This document shows, one piece after another, positions 1 to 5,418 of a stretch of DNA of 6,588 bases. Source of the DNA: Pseudomonadota bacterium (lineage in GTDB: Bacteria > Pseudomonadota > Alphaproteobacteria > Micavibrionales > Micavibrionaceae); contig JACQIJ010000124.1 in the NCBI GenBank assembly GCA_016198545.1, forward strand, positions 1-6,588, read 5' to 3'. A model generated the notes under the pieces. It was not told the DNA's origin, did not search any database, and was given only the letters and a program-made list of their open reading frames with translations. The translations under genes and the position numbers were made by a program. Position 1 is the first letter of the stretch, and each line of letters begins with the position of its first letter.

Positions 1-23
1 CTTTACCATTAAGCTACACCCGC
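1..23 (-). tRNA. tRNA-Gly, 5' part only (probably anticodon UCC)
   Basis: Read on the minus strand, the first 23 bases give the start of a bacterial tRNA-Gly. There is a 7-nt acceptor 5' strand GCGGGTG, then TA (positions 8-9), the D-stem 5' strand GCTT, a loop AATGGTA containing the invariant GG, and the first three bases of the returning D-stem (AAG). The anticodon and 3' half lie outside the window. The UCC isoacceptor is inferred from overall similarity of this 5' half to bacterial tRNA-Gly(UCC) genes. The amino acid identity is fairly safe, the anticodon less so. The gene is divergent from the lipocalin-like gene. Confidence 0.85.
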
Positions 24-33
24 ATCGACGCCC

Positions 34-63
34 ATCATTACTGCCTTGCCACCGCGAAATCAA
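34..63 (-). promoter_or_regulatory. possible promoter of the tRNA-Gly gene
   Basis: On the minus strand TTGATT (58-63) is followed after 18 nt by AATGAT (34-39). The -35 is good and the -10 is weak (4 of 6 matches). A start at about 27 would leave a 4-nt leader before the tRNA. Placement just upstream of the tRNA supports it, but the tRNA could also be read from elsewhere. Confidence 0.35.
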
Positions 64-77
64 GGAAAACGGGCGAT

Positions 78-128
78 TCTTTAATTTTTCATATTTTTAT
101 TGACGGAATTGGCCTGCGCGGGTTATAA
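78..128 (+). promoter_or_regulatory. sigma70-type promoter with AT-rich UP-like region
   Basis: TTGACG (100-105) and TTATAA (123-128) are separated by exactly 17 nt, close to the housekeeping consensus TTGACA-N17-TATAAT. The 20 or so bases upstream of the -35 (about 78-99) are almost pure A/T, resembling an UP element that binds the alpha subunit C-terminal domain. The predicted transcription start is near 135, giving a leader of about 27 nt that includes the AGGAG ribosome binding site (151-155) of the next gene. Confidence 0.75.
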
Positions 129-161
129 AGCGGCAGTTTCCAACCTGATCAGGAGAGAAAA

Positions 162-593
162 ATGACCGAACGCCCGGAAGAAAAGCAAATCCACGGCACA
201 TGGATTCTGGAGGAAATGTCCACACAGTTTCCCGGCAAAGAACCGCAGAAACATGAAGGCGCGGAAGGTACGCTGATGTACGACAAAGACCTGAAAACGG
301 TTTTTGCGCGTATTTCCCGCCCGGATGAAAAACAGGCAAGCGGCAGACTGCTGTTTCAGTATGCCGGGCATTACAGCTTCGGCGAAGAGCCAAATGAAAT
401 CGTGCACAATATAGAATGGGCGACGAATCCGAAAATGATCGGCAAGCCGATGAAGCGGGAGTTCAACTATGTTCGTAAGAAGCTGGATATCGGCTATATT
501 GTAATGGAGCCGGAAAAACTTGATATCATTGGCCCCAGCGCGGAATACCCGGACGCCAAGATCGTCATCCGCTGGGAAAAGCTGGAACAATAA
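162..593 (+). CDS. lipocalin-like domain protein
   Basis: This 143-residue soluble protein has the layout of the lipocalin-like family PF13924 (Lipocalin_5). A GTW motif lies near the N terminus (residues 12-14), followed by a strand resembling the family's 'L.Y..DG.M...' segment (GTLMYDKDLKTVFARISR, about 36-53). YAGHYSF (67-73) comes next, then a strand with NPKMIGKPMKREF (89-101) matching the family's 'p.w.G..q.R.f' element. The C-terminal strands end in a basic IRWEK. No signal peptide or membrane segment is seen, so it is probably cytosolic. The members are small beta-barrels, mostly of unknown ligand, and the physiological role cannot be stated. The ATG has an AGGAG at 151-155 with a 6-nt spacer, downstream of a strong promoter. 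It appears monocistronic, with its own promoter and terminator, convergent with the neighbouring operon. Confidence 0.8.
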   Translation: MTERPEEKQIHGTWILEEMSTQFPGKEPQKHEGAEGTLMYDKDLKTVFARISRPDEKQASGRLLFQYAGHYSFGEEPNEIVHNIEWATNPKMIGKPMKREFNYVRKKLDIGYIVMEPEKLDIIGPSAEYPDAKIVIRWEKLEQ

Positions 594-605
594 ATTAACG
601 AATGC

Positions 606-1427
606 CTAAAGGGCGGCCGTCCACTTAACCGTGGCGCCGCCTTTTGGTTTGTTGAAGTCCAGAAAGGCGCTGCCCGAACGCCTGACGATTTCGGCGAAGG
701 CGCGCTTTTTTCCGTTCGGCAACGTCCAGCCGGAGCTTCCCGGCGCCATGCACAGATAACCGTCCGGCACATCGAAAATGGATGTCCCGACCTTCATGAA
801 ATGCCTGTGGCCGTTGATCTCCACGGCGACGAACCTGCCGAGATGTTTTTTCAGCGTCGCCGGGTCGATCGTGCATTTCAGGTTGCCGTAGCCGTCGACG
901 AACCCGACCGCGTTTTCCGGCATATCGGCGATGACCGGTTTTTTCTTCGTGATGTTTCTGTAATCGTCATGCGCGATTTCGCCGAGGATTTTCGGGTAGA
1001 AATCGCGGGAGCGGAACTGCGACCCCGCATTTTCGACGCCGACGATGCGCACTTCCTTTGCCGCGTCCTTTACCAGCGACAGCGAATGACCGCTATTGAC
1101 CGCGATGATCCGTACGCCGTTATGCAGTTTCATATAAACGAGTTTTTCACCCGCCGAATCCTTGCGCGGTTTTTCATTGTCGTGCCGGGGCGCGGTATTG
1201 ACGAAGAACAAATGGCGGTCGCCCAGTTTGCTGTTGATCGCGGTCTGCGCCAGCATAAACCCGGTTTGCACCGTGTCGAAAGCCGGGATCGAATATTCGC
1301 GGATGCGGGTATCGAGGCCTTTCGTGCGGTCGTACAGGCTTTGCGTCACTTCGGCGAACGCCATGTCCGACAGCGGACCGTAATCGGTCAGAACGGTGAT
1401 GGTGAAAGGTTCGTTTTTTGCAGTCAT
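606..1427 (-). CDS. divergent SAM hydroxide adenosyltransferase (DUF62/SAM_HAT) homologue
   Basis: The protein has 273 residues, typical of the family PF01887/PF20257, whose characterised members split S-adenosylmethionine into adenosine and methionine (or use chloride or fluoride). Family landmarks are the N-terminal ITVLTDYG (10-17) followed by SD (20-21), the IPAFDTVQTGFMLAQTA segment (47-63), and in the C-terminal barrel FVDGYGNL (176-183) and a late AEIVRRSGSA (245-254). The key catalytic positions are not conserved. The VDPGVGTER motif reads FVNTAPRHDNEK (75-86), so the catalytic Asp aligns with Asn77. The FHGRD motif reads FRSRD (138-142), so the catalytic His is Arg139. The SAM-domain PDNG reads VNSGH (110-114). 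Ordinary SAM hydrolysis is therefore doubtful. It is the last gene of the four-gene operon. Its ATG lies 1 nt after the previous stop, and its GGAGAG ribosome binding site (1432-1437) is made of the last sense codons of that gene. Likely cytosolic. Confidence 0.75.
   Translation of the reverse strand: MTAKNEPFTITVLTDYGPLSDMAFAEVTQSLYDRTKGLDTRIREYSIPAFDTVQTGFMLAQTAINSKLGDRHLFFVNTAPRHDNEKPRKDSAGEKLVYMKLHNGVRIIAVNSGHSLSLVKDAAKEVRIVGVENAGSQFRSRDFYPKILGEIAHDDYRNITKKKPVIADMPENAVGFVDGYGNLKCTIDPATLKKHLGRFVAVEINGHRHFMKVGTSIFDVPDGYLCMAPGSSGWTLPNGKKRAFAEIVRRSGSAFLDFNKPKGGATVKWTAAL
608..650 (+). terminator. intrinsic terminator, possibly bidirectional, inside the end of the convergent gene
   Basis: AAAGGGCGGC (608-617) pairs with GCCGCCTTTT (636-645), with one G-T wobble, and an inner stem CCAC (621-624) with GTGG (631-634) closes a TTAACC loop. 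On the plus strand the stem is followed by TTTTGGTTTGTT. It begins 14 nt after the lipocalin-like stop codon, so it should terminate that transcript. On the minus strand the same hairpin ends in CTTTAG, containing the stop codon of the last operon gene, with a poorer T tract. Efficiency in that direction is uncertain. Confidence 0.7.
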
Positions 1428-1428
1428 T

Positions 1429-2217
1429 TTACTCTCCGCATTTTAAGAATTCAAAGCCGCGCGCGACCATGTAATCAACCAGCGCAATAGTCGTATCGAC
1501 CGTTTCCTCCTGATCGTGCGACAGGATGATATGCGCGCCGTCTTCTTGCCACAGCCACGGGTCATCGTCCATTTTTTTCCTGAGATCGTCCAGCGTTTTA
1601 TACGGCCATTTTCCCAGATGGCGTTTTGTCAGCATCCAGTCCGCCGTTGAAAACGTGAACATGGCATCGATAGCGGTTGCCATTTCGGTTTCGGCATAGA
1701 AAGGAAATGAAGCGGCAAAGGGGGCCGTAAAGCCTGATTTTTTCAGGTATTCCTGCAATTTCTCTTTCTTTTCCAGCATATCCGCCGATGGTTTTTGCAG
1801 GCTTATATTAAGCCCGTCGTCGAACAGTTTAAGCAAGGCATCGCGGTGCGCGGGAACGGTGTCGTAATCGATAACCCACCCGCCCGCGCCACGGTCCATA
1901 TGCGGAAAGCGGAAATATTTCCCCGGCCTTGCTATTCCCGCATCCCTGTAAGCGGCATCGATCAGTTTTTCGGTTTTTTCGATTTCCACGACGCATGTTT
2001 CAAACGGCAGCGCGCTGAACCGCGTGTGCGACCAGGCATGGTTTCCGATAACGAAGCCTTTTTGAATCCCGCGCGCAACCGGCGCGGGGTTTTGTTCCAG
2101 CCGGTCGCCGCGGCAGAACAGCAGCGCCGGAATGCCGCGTTTTTCCAGCGCCTCCGTTAAGTCACCCGTGCGCGCGGAAGGGGAATCGTCGATGGTCAGG
2201 TATGCCCTAAGTGCCAT
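1429..2217 (-). CDS. NodB/CE4-type polysaccharide deacetylase family protein, cytosolic
   Basis: The 262-residue protein starts directly in the first beta strand (YLTIDDSP, 6-13), the counterpart of the family's TFDDGP motif; Asp10 is the predicted base and Asp11 the metal ligand. The second motif is NHAWSH (59-64), whose His60 and His64 complete the Asp-His-His metal site. The third motif is FRFPH (102-106), and the fifth is ILSHD with His234. Thus the CE4 active site is essentially complete, with Gly to Ser in motif 1. Members remove N- or O-acetyl groups from sugars. No signal peptide or membrane segment is present, unlike cell-wall deacetylases, so a cytosolic substrate is expected. There is an insert of about 50 residues (110-160) between motifs. 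The ATG at 2217 overlaps the glucokinase-like gene by 11 nt and has GGAG at 2228-2231. A TTG 33 nt further upstream would add residues unlike the family and is less likely. The true substrate is unknown. Confidence 0.82.
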   Translation of the reverse strand: MALRAYLTIDDSPSARTGDLTEALEKRGIPALLFCRGDRLEQNPAPVARGIQKGFVIGNHAWSHTRFSALPFETCVVEIEKTEKLIDAAYRDAGIARPGKYFRFPHMDRGAGGWVIDYDTVPAHRDALLKLFDDGLNISLQKPSADMLEKKEKLQEYLKKSGFTAPFAASFPFYAETEMATAIDAMFTFSTADWMLTKRHLGKWPYKTLDDLRKKMDDDPWLWQEDGAHIILSHDQEETVDTTIALVDYMVARGFEFLKCGE

Positions 2218-3160
2218 CTTTGGCCATCTCCGCCAAACCGCGCAGGGCAATGAAGGGGTTGTTGACGATATAAACGGGGGTTTGCCGCAGCCTTTTTCTT
2301 ACGGCCGGAGCAACCGCCAGCTCCATGAACGCCGCGAATCTCCTGAAATCGAACAGGCCTGAGGCATATAGTTTCTGCGTCACGCCGCCGTCTATATACA
2401 GGCCGCCGAACGCATGGCCCGTTACGACCGCATTGTGCGCGAAAAGACCCAGGAATTCATGAAAAAGGCGCAGCGTTTCTTTCGCATCGGATGAATCTTT
2501 TGCCTTGGCAAGAAGATCTTCCGCGCTTCTGAGTTTCGGCCTGCATCCCCGGAATTCGCAAACCGCGCGGTACAGGAACGGCAGAGCCCGGCCGCTGGCA
2601 AGATCTTCGTAGACCAGCGTGCGCCCGTCTCCATATATGCGGCTCATCAGGGCCATTATTCCGGATTGTTCTTCCGTCACGGCGGCGGCGGCCATGTGCC
2701 CGCCCATCGTTTCCTGCACGCGCCAGCCGCCCTTGCCGCACGGAACGGCGTAGGCCAGCCCCAGCCCCGTGCCGGGGCCGATGACGGCGCGGGAATCGCC
2801 CTTGCCTGCCACCCCTTTCCTGACCGCAATAAGGTTCTTTCCTCTCAACGCAACCGCGCCGCGGGCGGAAGCCGCAAAATCGTTTACGATCAACCGCGCG
2901 CCCCATCCGGCTTTTTTCAACTGCGCCGGGTCGATAACCCATTTTCCGTTGTTGAGAAAACGCCACCTCCCGTTTTGCCCGTCGGGCTGCGCTGCCGTGG
3001 CAATCAGCAGATCGCCGGGCCGCGGGCAATAATGATTCAGCGCCGCGGGGAAACTCTTGAAATCCGCGACCGCAAGCTTTTCAGGGTTTTCAATTTTTCC
3101 CTTTCCGAGGATCGCAAACCGCGCATGCGTGCCGCCGATGTCGGCCAGTACGGTTGCCAT
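2207..3160 (-). CDS. glk: glucokinase family protein (Glk, PF02685)
   Basis: The 317-residue length matches bacterial Glk, which phosphorylates glucose to glucose 6-phosphate with ATP in the cytosol. Motifs in order are the phosphate-binding LADIGGTHARFAI (5-17, with His where Asn is usual), IVNDFAA (91-97) with Asn93 and catalytic base Asp94, IGPGTGLGLA (127-136), GGH (153-155), a Glu185 that aligns with sugar-binding Glu187 of E. coli Glk, YIDGGV (255-260), and a C-terminal NPFIALRGLAEM (301-312) typical of the family. The Glu of the EGGH motif (Glu157 in E. coli, a glucose contact) is replaced by Met152 here, so sugar preference may differ or activity may be lowered. The ATG immediately follows the TAA of the cation exporter gene with no spacing. 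Only a weak GGGGGTG precedes it, so translation probably depends on coupling. The family call is firm; glucose as substrate is an inference. Confidence 0.85.
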   Translation of the reverse strand: MATVLADIGGTHARFAILGKGKIENPEKLAVADFKSFPAALNHYCPRPGDLLIATAAQPDGQNGRWRFLNNGKWVIDPAQLKKAGWGARLIVNDFAASARGAVALRGKNLIAVRKGVAGKGDSRAVIGPGTGLGLAYAVPCGKGGWRVQETMGGHMAAAAVTEEQSGIMALMSRIYGDGRTLVYEDLASGRALPFLYRAVCEFRGCRPKLRSAEDLLAKAKDSSDAKETLRLFHEFLGLFAHNAVVTGHAFGGLYIDGGVTQKLYASGLFDFRRFAAFMELAVAPAVRKRLRQTPVYIVNNPFIALRGLAEMAKDGT

Positions 3161-4096
3161 TTAACTGTGCACCCCCGCGACGTTATGCCGCGTTTCATCG
3201 TGCGGAATGCCGTGGGGATCGACATGAATCATGATTTCCGCGTTCGGAAATTCGCGATGCACGGCATGCTCTACGGCCAGCGATACCGCATGCGCCTTGC
3301 GCAGACTCATTTCCGGATCGGTTTCGATATCGAAGGAAATATAAAGCTGCATCCCCGACTTGCGGGTGCGCAAGTCATGCACGGCGCGCACCTCCTTGTG
3401 CGCGGAGGCAATCTCGAAAATCCGGGCGCGCATCGCGTCCGGCAATTCGCGGTCGAGCAGCATGTCCACGCCCTTCTTCACGATTCCCCACGCCGTATAG
3501 GCAAGCCACCCGGCGACCACAAGCGCAAAAGCGGGGTCGATCCAGTTTGGCGCGCCAAAGGACAGCGCCAGCAGCACGGCAATGACGCCGCCGTTGATGA
3601 TGATGTCGCCGGAGTAATGCGCTTTTTCCGCTTCCACCGCCAGCGACGGGGCGCGCCTCAGGCTGTAATTCTGGATCGCAACCAGCGCGGCCGATAAAAC
3701 GATCGCGAAAACCATAACGGAAATACCGCCCCAGTGTTCCTGCGCGGGCGCATGGCCCGCAAAGCGCGCCAGCGATTCAAACACAAGAAAAACGCCCGCG
3801 CCGAAAATGAACGCACCCTGAAACATGGCGGCCAGGCCTTCTGCTTTTCCGTGACCGTGGCGGTGCTCTTCATCCGCGGGCTTCAGGGAATACCGGATGG
3901 CCATGAAATTCATGCCCGACATCGCCGCATCGATAATGGAATCAGTCAGGGACGCCAGAACGGCAACGGATCCGCCGTGCCAATACACAATGGATTTTGC
4001 GATAATAAGTACAGCGACCGTAACAAGCGACGCCGCCCCGGCAAAAAGCGCGTACTTTGGTTTTATCGCAACGGGTGTCTGCTGTATCTGGTCCAT
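3161..4096 (-). CDS. fieF: FieF/YiiP-type cation diffusion facilitator (divalent metal exporter)
   Basis: The 311-residue inner-membrane protein should exchange Zn(II), Fe(II) or a similar metal for protons. Six membrane segments are visible (roughly 17-38, 44-68, 88-112, 125-142, 164-181, 186-206), followed by a cytosolic ferredoxin-like domain. The transport site has Asp52 and Asp56 (LTDSIID) with His160 and Asp164 (HYSGD), equivalent to YiiP Asp45/Asp49/His153/Asp157. The loop site Asp75, His78, His82 (PADEEHRHGH) matches YiiP site B. The C-terminal domain keeps HDLRTRKSG (His240), His269 and MIHVDP (His291, Asp293). The position of YiiP His248 is Asp256, still a possible ligand. The ATG at 4096 is preferred to a GTG at 4105, because the GTG lies upstream of the predicted transcription start. 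No Shine-Dalgarno is seen, consistent with a leaderless mRNA. It is the first gene of the four-gene operon, and the metal is not determined by sequence alone. Confidence 0.88.
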   Translation of the reverse strand: MDQIQQTPVAIKPKYALFAGAASLVTVAVLIIAKSIVYWHGGSVAVLASLTDSIIDAAMSGMNFMAIRYSLKPADEEHRHGHGKAEGLAAMFQGAFIFGAGVFLVFESLARFAGHAPAQEHWGGISVMVFAIVLSAALVAIQNYSLRRAPSLAVEAEKAHYSGDIIINGGVIAVLLALSFGAPNWIDPAFALVVAGWLAYTAWGIVKKGVDMLLDRELPDAMRARIFEIASAHKEVRAVHDLRTRKSGMQLYISFDIETDPEMSLRKAHAVSLAVEHAVHREFPNAEIMIHVDPHGIPHDETRHNVAGVHS

Positions 4097-4105
4097 GTTT
4101 CGCAC

Positions 4106-4135
4106 AGTATACGGTCATGCAGGTTCCTGTGGCAA
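4106..4135 (-). promoter_or_regulatory. promoter of the fieF-glk-deacetylase-DUF62 operon, predicted leaderless
   Basis: On the minus strand TTGCCA (4130-4135) and TATACT (4106-4111) are separated by 18 nt, each one mismatch from the sigma70 consensus. Counting from the -10 puts the transcription start at about 4099 (an A), only 3 nt before the fieF ATG at 4096. That leaves no room for a ribosome binding site. Confidence 0.65.
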
Positions 4136-4164
4136 AACCCTTTTTCACGCGCTAGAAGTATGGC

Positions 4165-5397
4165 ATGGCAAGACTGGTAATGAAATTCGGCGGAACCTCG
4201 GTTTCCGGAATCAAGGAGATCGAAAATGCCGCAGCCAAAATCGCGCAGGAAGTAAAGCGCGGCCACGAAGTCGCCGTCGTCGTTTCGGCGATGGCGGGGG
4301 AAACGAACAAGCTGATCGAATACTGCCGCGCGGTAAGCCCGCTGCATGACGCGCGCGAATACGATGCCGTCGTCGCCAGCGGCGAAAACGTGACGGCGGG
4401 GCTGGTGGCGATGGCGCTGCAAAAGCGCGGCATCCAGTCGCGATCGTGGCAGGGATGGCAGGTGCCCGTCATATGCAACGATGCGCACGGAAAAGCGCGC
4501 ATCGAGGAAATCCGCGCCGGGGAAATCGAAAAAAGGATGAAGGAAAAGGAAGTCGCCGTCGTCGCCGGATTCCAGGGCATGACGCCGCGCGACCGCATCA
4601 CGACGCTGGGGCGCGGCGGATCGGATACGACGGCCGTCGCGCTGGCCGCGGCTTTGCGCGCGGACCGCTGCGACATCTACACGGATGTCGAAGGGGTGTT
4701 CACCACCGACCCGCACATCGTGCCGCAGGCGCGCAAGCTCGGCAGGATATCATACGAAGAAATGCTGGAAATGGCGTCCATGGGCGCAAAAGTGCTTCAG
4801 ACGCGCTCGGTGGAAATGGCAATGAAATCGCGCGTGCCGGTGCAGGTGCTTTCAAGCTTCGTGGAAGAAACCGGCAGCGATTTTCCCGGTACGCTGGTAA
4901 CAGGAGAGGAAGATATCATGGAAAAAGAAATCGTAAACGGAATCACTTACAGCGAGGATGAAGCGAAGGTCACGCTGGTAAAAATTCCCGATATCCCCGG
5001 CATGGCTGCGAAAGTGTTTGGGCCGCTGGCGGCCGCGAACATAAACGTGGACATGATCGTTCAGAATATTTCACAGGACGGAAAATCGACGGACATGACA
5101 TTCACACTGGCCGCTTCCGACCTCCCGCGCGCGATGGAAGTTCTGAAATCCGGATCCGACCTGAAAGGCGTTGAAATACGATCGCAGGAAAATGTCGCCA
5201 AAATATCCGCAATAGGAATCGGCATGCGCAGCCATGCGGGCGTCGCGCAGACGACGTTCAAGGCCCTTGCCGAAAAGGGGATTAATATCCAGATTATATC
5301 GGCATCGGAAATTAAAATCAGCGTTATCGTCGCCGCTGAATATACGGAACTGGCCGTTCGCGCGCTGCATGCCGCATACGGACTCGAAAAAGAATAA
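4165..5397 (+). CDS. lysC: aspartokinase, alpha subunit (two-ACT, feedback-regulated type)
   Basis: This 410-residue enzyme phosphorylates aspartate with ATP, the first step toward lysine/diaminopimelate, threonine and methionine. The kinase domain holds KFGGTS (7-12), SAMAGETN (41-48), the aspartate-binding SGEN around Glu74, GFQGMT (135-140), GRGGSDTTA (149-157), YTDVEGV (172-178), and EMASMGAKVLQ (202-212). Two ACT domains follow (about 268-330 and 345-405). QNIS (300-303) and the following STDMTF lie where feedback mutations occur in Corynebacterium LysC, so inhibition by lysine plus threonine is likely. Length is typical. The ATG at 4165 gives the family's usual start (MARLVMKFGG) with only a modest AGAAG (4154-4158), 6 nt upstream. 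I found no convincing promoter in the 68 nt between it and the divergent fieF start. It is followed by rodZ after 21 nt, probably one transcript. An internal start at 4918 is annotated separately. Confidence 0.96.
   Translation: MARLVMKFGGTSVSGIKEIENAAAKIAQEVKRGHEVAVVVSAMAGETNKLIEYCRAVSPLHDAREYDAVVASGENVTAGLVAMALQKRGIQSRSWQGWQVPVICNDAHGKARIEEIRAGEIEKRMKEKEVAVVAGFQGMTPRDRITTLGRGGSDTTAVALAAALRADRCDIYTDVEGVFTTDPHIVPQARKLGRISYEEMLEMASMGAKVLQTRSVEMAMKSRVPVQVLSSFVEETGSDFPGTLVTGEEDIMEKEIVNGITYSEDEAKVTLVKIPDIPGMAAKVFGPLAAANINVDMIVQNISQDGKSTDMTFTLAASDLPRAMEVLKSGSDLKGVEIRSQENVAKISAIGIGMRSHAGVAQTTFKALAEKGINIQIISASEIKISVIVAAEYTELAVRALHAAYGLEKE
4902..4920 (+). promoter_or_regulatory. internal ribosome binding site and start codon within lysC
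   Basis: AGGAGAGGA (4902-4910) is the best Shine-Dalgarno match near any start in this window. It lies 7-11 nt upstream of an ATG at 4918 that is in frame with lysC (codon 252). It is stronger than the signal at the lysC start itself. Confidence 0.72.
4918..5397 (+). CDS. lysC: aspartokinase beta subunit from an in-frame internal start
   Basis: Initiation at codon 252 of lysC would make a 159-residue protein with both ACT domains and no kinase domain. Its start, MEKEIVNGITYSEDEAKVTL, falls at the same place in the fold as the known internal start of the Corynebacterium and Bacillus LysC beta subunits, which are about 160-172 residues and assemble as alpha2beta2. The beta subunit binds the feedback effectors (lysine, threonine). 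The placement of the strong ribosome binding site exactly at the domain junction is the evidence here. Expression of the short product is inferred and not shown. Confidence 0.7.
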   Translation: MEKEIVNGITYSEDEAKVTLVKIPDIPGMAAKVFGPLAAANINVDMIVQNISQDGKSTDMTFTLAASDLPRAMEVLKSGSDLKGVEIRSQENVAKISAIGIGMRSHAGVAQTTFKALAEKGINIQIISASEIKISVIVAAEYTELAVRALHAAYGLEKE

Positions 5398-5418
5398 AAA
5401 CAGGCGTAATTTGGTGTC

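Noticed and set aside
801..1490. 229-codon plus-strand open frame antisense to the DUF62 and deacetylase genes
   Set aside because: Its composition is shadow-like, no domain is recognised, and it runs across the junction of two real genes on the other strand.
2215..2250. TTG start at 2250 for the deacetylase
   Set aside because: It would add 11 residues (MPCAVWRRWPK) that are not a signal peptide and do not fit the family start; the ATG at 2217 has a GGAG and a typical operon overlap.
2666..3697. 343-codon plus-strand open frame antisense to glk and fieF
   Set aside because: It lies opposite two well-recognised genes. Its translation is rich in Arg/His/Pro/Gly with no recognisable motif, as expected for the shadow of GC-rich coding DNA.
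4160..4180. Six-codon reading frame MAWQDW with two Trp codons overlapping the lysC start, considered as an attenuation leader peptide
   Set aside because: It overlaps the lysC start instead of preceding it, no terminator/antiterminator hairpins follow, Trp is not an end product of this pathway, and the ribosome binding spacing (1 nt) is wrong.
4063..4716. 217-codon minus-strand open frame antisense to lysC
   Set aside because: It overlaps the kinase domain of an unmistakable lysC and the fieF promoter; its Arg/Asp/His-rich translation has no family features.
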